13,296 nt of DNA, from the NCBI GenBank assembly GCA_004524425.1, contig SDNN01000063.1, forward strand, positions 1 through 13,296, written 5' to 3'. Positions 12,473-13,296 of this stretch are shown here, piece by piece. The translations under genes were made by a program, and so were the position numbers. Every line of letters begins with the position of its first letter. Positions within the stretch are counted from its first letter, which is position 1. The notes beneath the pieces are model-generated. The model had not been told where the DNA came from. It worked only from the letters and a program-made list of their open reading frames with translations, and ran no database searches. The stretch is from Promethearchaeota archaeon (GTDB taxonomy: Archaea; Asgardarchaeota; Lokiarchaeia; Sigynarchaeales; SOKP01).

Positions 12473-13296
12473 ATGAACAAAAACGAAATATTAAGGATTA
12501 TTACCTCCCTAGCTTCTGTCCGAGCACCTTCAGGCATGGAAAAAGATCGGGGGGAATTGTTTAAAAAAGAAATGGAGAAATTCTTGGCTTCTAAAGACAT
12601 TCCAGTAAAAACTGATTCTCTCGGAAATTACCATGTGAAGTTTAAAGGAACAAAAGGGAAGAAAAGCATTGCTATTTTAGCTCATGTTGATGAAATAGGA
12701 GGAACAATACGTAAGATCAAGAAAAATGGGTGCTTGGAATTCTCAAAAAGAGGAGGATATGAAGGGAGATGGCTTGTCTCAAAGACAGTAAAAATATTAA
12801 ATAAAAATGGTAAATGGATAAATGGTATTATTTCTGGTAGATCAACCCATGCAACCCCAAGTAAACTTAGAGTAAAAGAATTGATTGATCCACTAGAATT
12901 AGAGATATATGTCGGTGCTAAGAATAAAAATGAAGTTATCAATGATTATCAAATCCATGTTGGAGCACCAATAGTATTTTCAGGAGATTTTGGTCTGCTG
13001 AATCCTGATATTAATGATGATATAATTTCAGGGTATTCCATGGACAACCTTGCAGCACTTACTTGTAGTATCGTGCTCACTCAAAAAGTCATGGAATCGT
13101 TGGTTAATGATTTTGGTACCATAAACATCCCTTCAAATCTCTATATCGTTGCGACCACGAGAGAAGAAATCGGCACAGAAGGTGCATTATACTTCCTCAA
13201 AAATCATTCTATTGATCAAGTCATTGCACTTGATATCGGATTGGTTGCGGATTTCACGGGAAGCATAAGCTCTGATATTAAACTTGAAGGGGGGCC
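12473..13296 (+). CDS. M42-family metallo-aminopeptidase, N-terminal part (runs off the right edge)
   Basis: From ATG 12473, 274 codons stay open to the window end, so the last part (about 80-100 residues for this family) is missing. Two-metal peptidase motifs are visible in the expected order: APSGMEKD (18-25), the metal His in AHVDEIGG (70-77, His71), the bridging Asp in GYSMDNLAAL (187-196, Asp191), the catalytic/ligand pair in TTREEIGTEGA (228-238, Glu231-Glu232), and DIGLVAD (254-260, Asp254). These identify an M42 (glutamyl aminopeptidase/endoglucanase-M-like, TET-type) enzyme, which forms dodecameric cytosolic peptidases trimming peptides from proteasome products. The SYDNR/LDDR-type motif appears here as YSMDN, with no Arg after the Asp-Asn. 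A TATA box precedes the gene. Substrate preference cannot be told. Confidence 0.9.
   Translation, partial: MNKNEILRIITSLASVRAPSGMEKDRGELFKKEMEKFLASKDIPVKTDSLGNYHVKFKGTKGKKSIAILAHVDEIGGTIRKIKKNGCLEFSKRGGYEGRWLVSKTVKILNKNGKWINGIISGRSTHATPSKLRVKELIDPLELEIYVGAKNKNEVINDYQIHVGAPIVFSGDFGLLNPDINDDIISGYSMDNLAALTCSIVLTQKVMESLVNDFGTINIPSNLYIVATTREEIGTEGALYFLKNHSIDQVIALDIGLVADFTGSISSDIKLEGG

Noticed and set aside
12682..12942. 86-residue minus-strand ORF
   Set aside because: It lies wholly opposite the M42 peptidase, which shows all catalytic motifs in order. It is a shadow frame.
1..13296. tRNA/rRNA genes, CRISPR arrays, insertion sequences
   Set aside because: No clover-leaf-like G/C-rich segment, no regularly spaced repeats, and no transposase or terminal inverted repeats with target duplications were seen on reading both strands.

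Overview
This window looks like a piece of an archaeal chromosome from an A+T-rich organism. The evidence is a divergent archaeal family-B DNA polymerase preceded by the small MGRTVPSFR protein, an archaeal-type GMP synthase ATPase subunit without a fused amidotransferase, TATA-box promoters at about 25-35 bases before starts, and mixed Shine-Dalgarno and near-leaderless starts. The long A+T-rich spacers, an MglA-type small GTPase, a DUF134 regulator and a winged-helix/ferredoxin protein would fit an Asgard (Lokiarchaeia-like) genome. That placement is an inference from overall character, not from a marker gene.

Layout. 1-312 (-): N-terminus of an amidohydrolase-like protein, running off the left edge. 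510-3185 (+): two-gene operon of a small coiled-coil protein and a PolB2-like DNA polymerase, whose real start appears to be a rare ATT codon. 3280-3808 (+): two tandem, paralogous small genes (57 and 59 aa) of a family I do not recognise. 3832-5019 (-): divergent GMP synthase ATPase subunit. 5035-5994 (+): an unusual stretch holding three unrelated small ORFs (24 aa hydrophobic, 45 aa with a consensus Shine-Dalgarno, 65 aa), a long perfect stem-loop and two identical TTTATATA promoters. 6078-7259 (-): LL-diaminopimelate aminotransferase. 7454-8851 (-): GPH-family sugar:cation symporter. 8852-9315: no gene seen. 9316-9744 (+): DUF134 helix-turn-helix/zinc protein. 9845-10948 (+): winged-helix ferredoxin-like protein with a Cys-rich cluster. 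11105-11746 (+): MglA-like GTPase. 11796-12227 (-): hotdog acyl-CoA thioesterase. 12473-13296 (+): M42 aminopeptidase, running off the right edge.

How they work together. The only convincing operon is the small protein plus polymerase, coupled by a ribosome site inside the end of the first gene. The polymerase has lost exonuclease residues and one of the motif C aspartates, as expected for the PolB2 group, so it is more likely a damage-tolerance or accessory polymerase than the replicase. The other genes are largely single transcription units for housekeeping metabolism (purine and lysine synthesis, sugar uptake, peptide and acyl-CoA turnover) and for regulation or signalling (DUF134, Fe-S winged helix, GTPase).

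The least explained content is the small-protein genes at 3280-3808 and 5195-5994. They are below usual annotation size limits but are supported by paralogy, promoters or ribosome sites.
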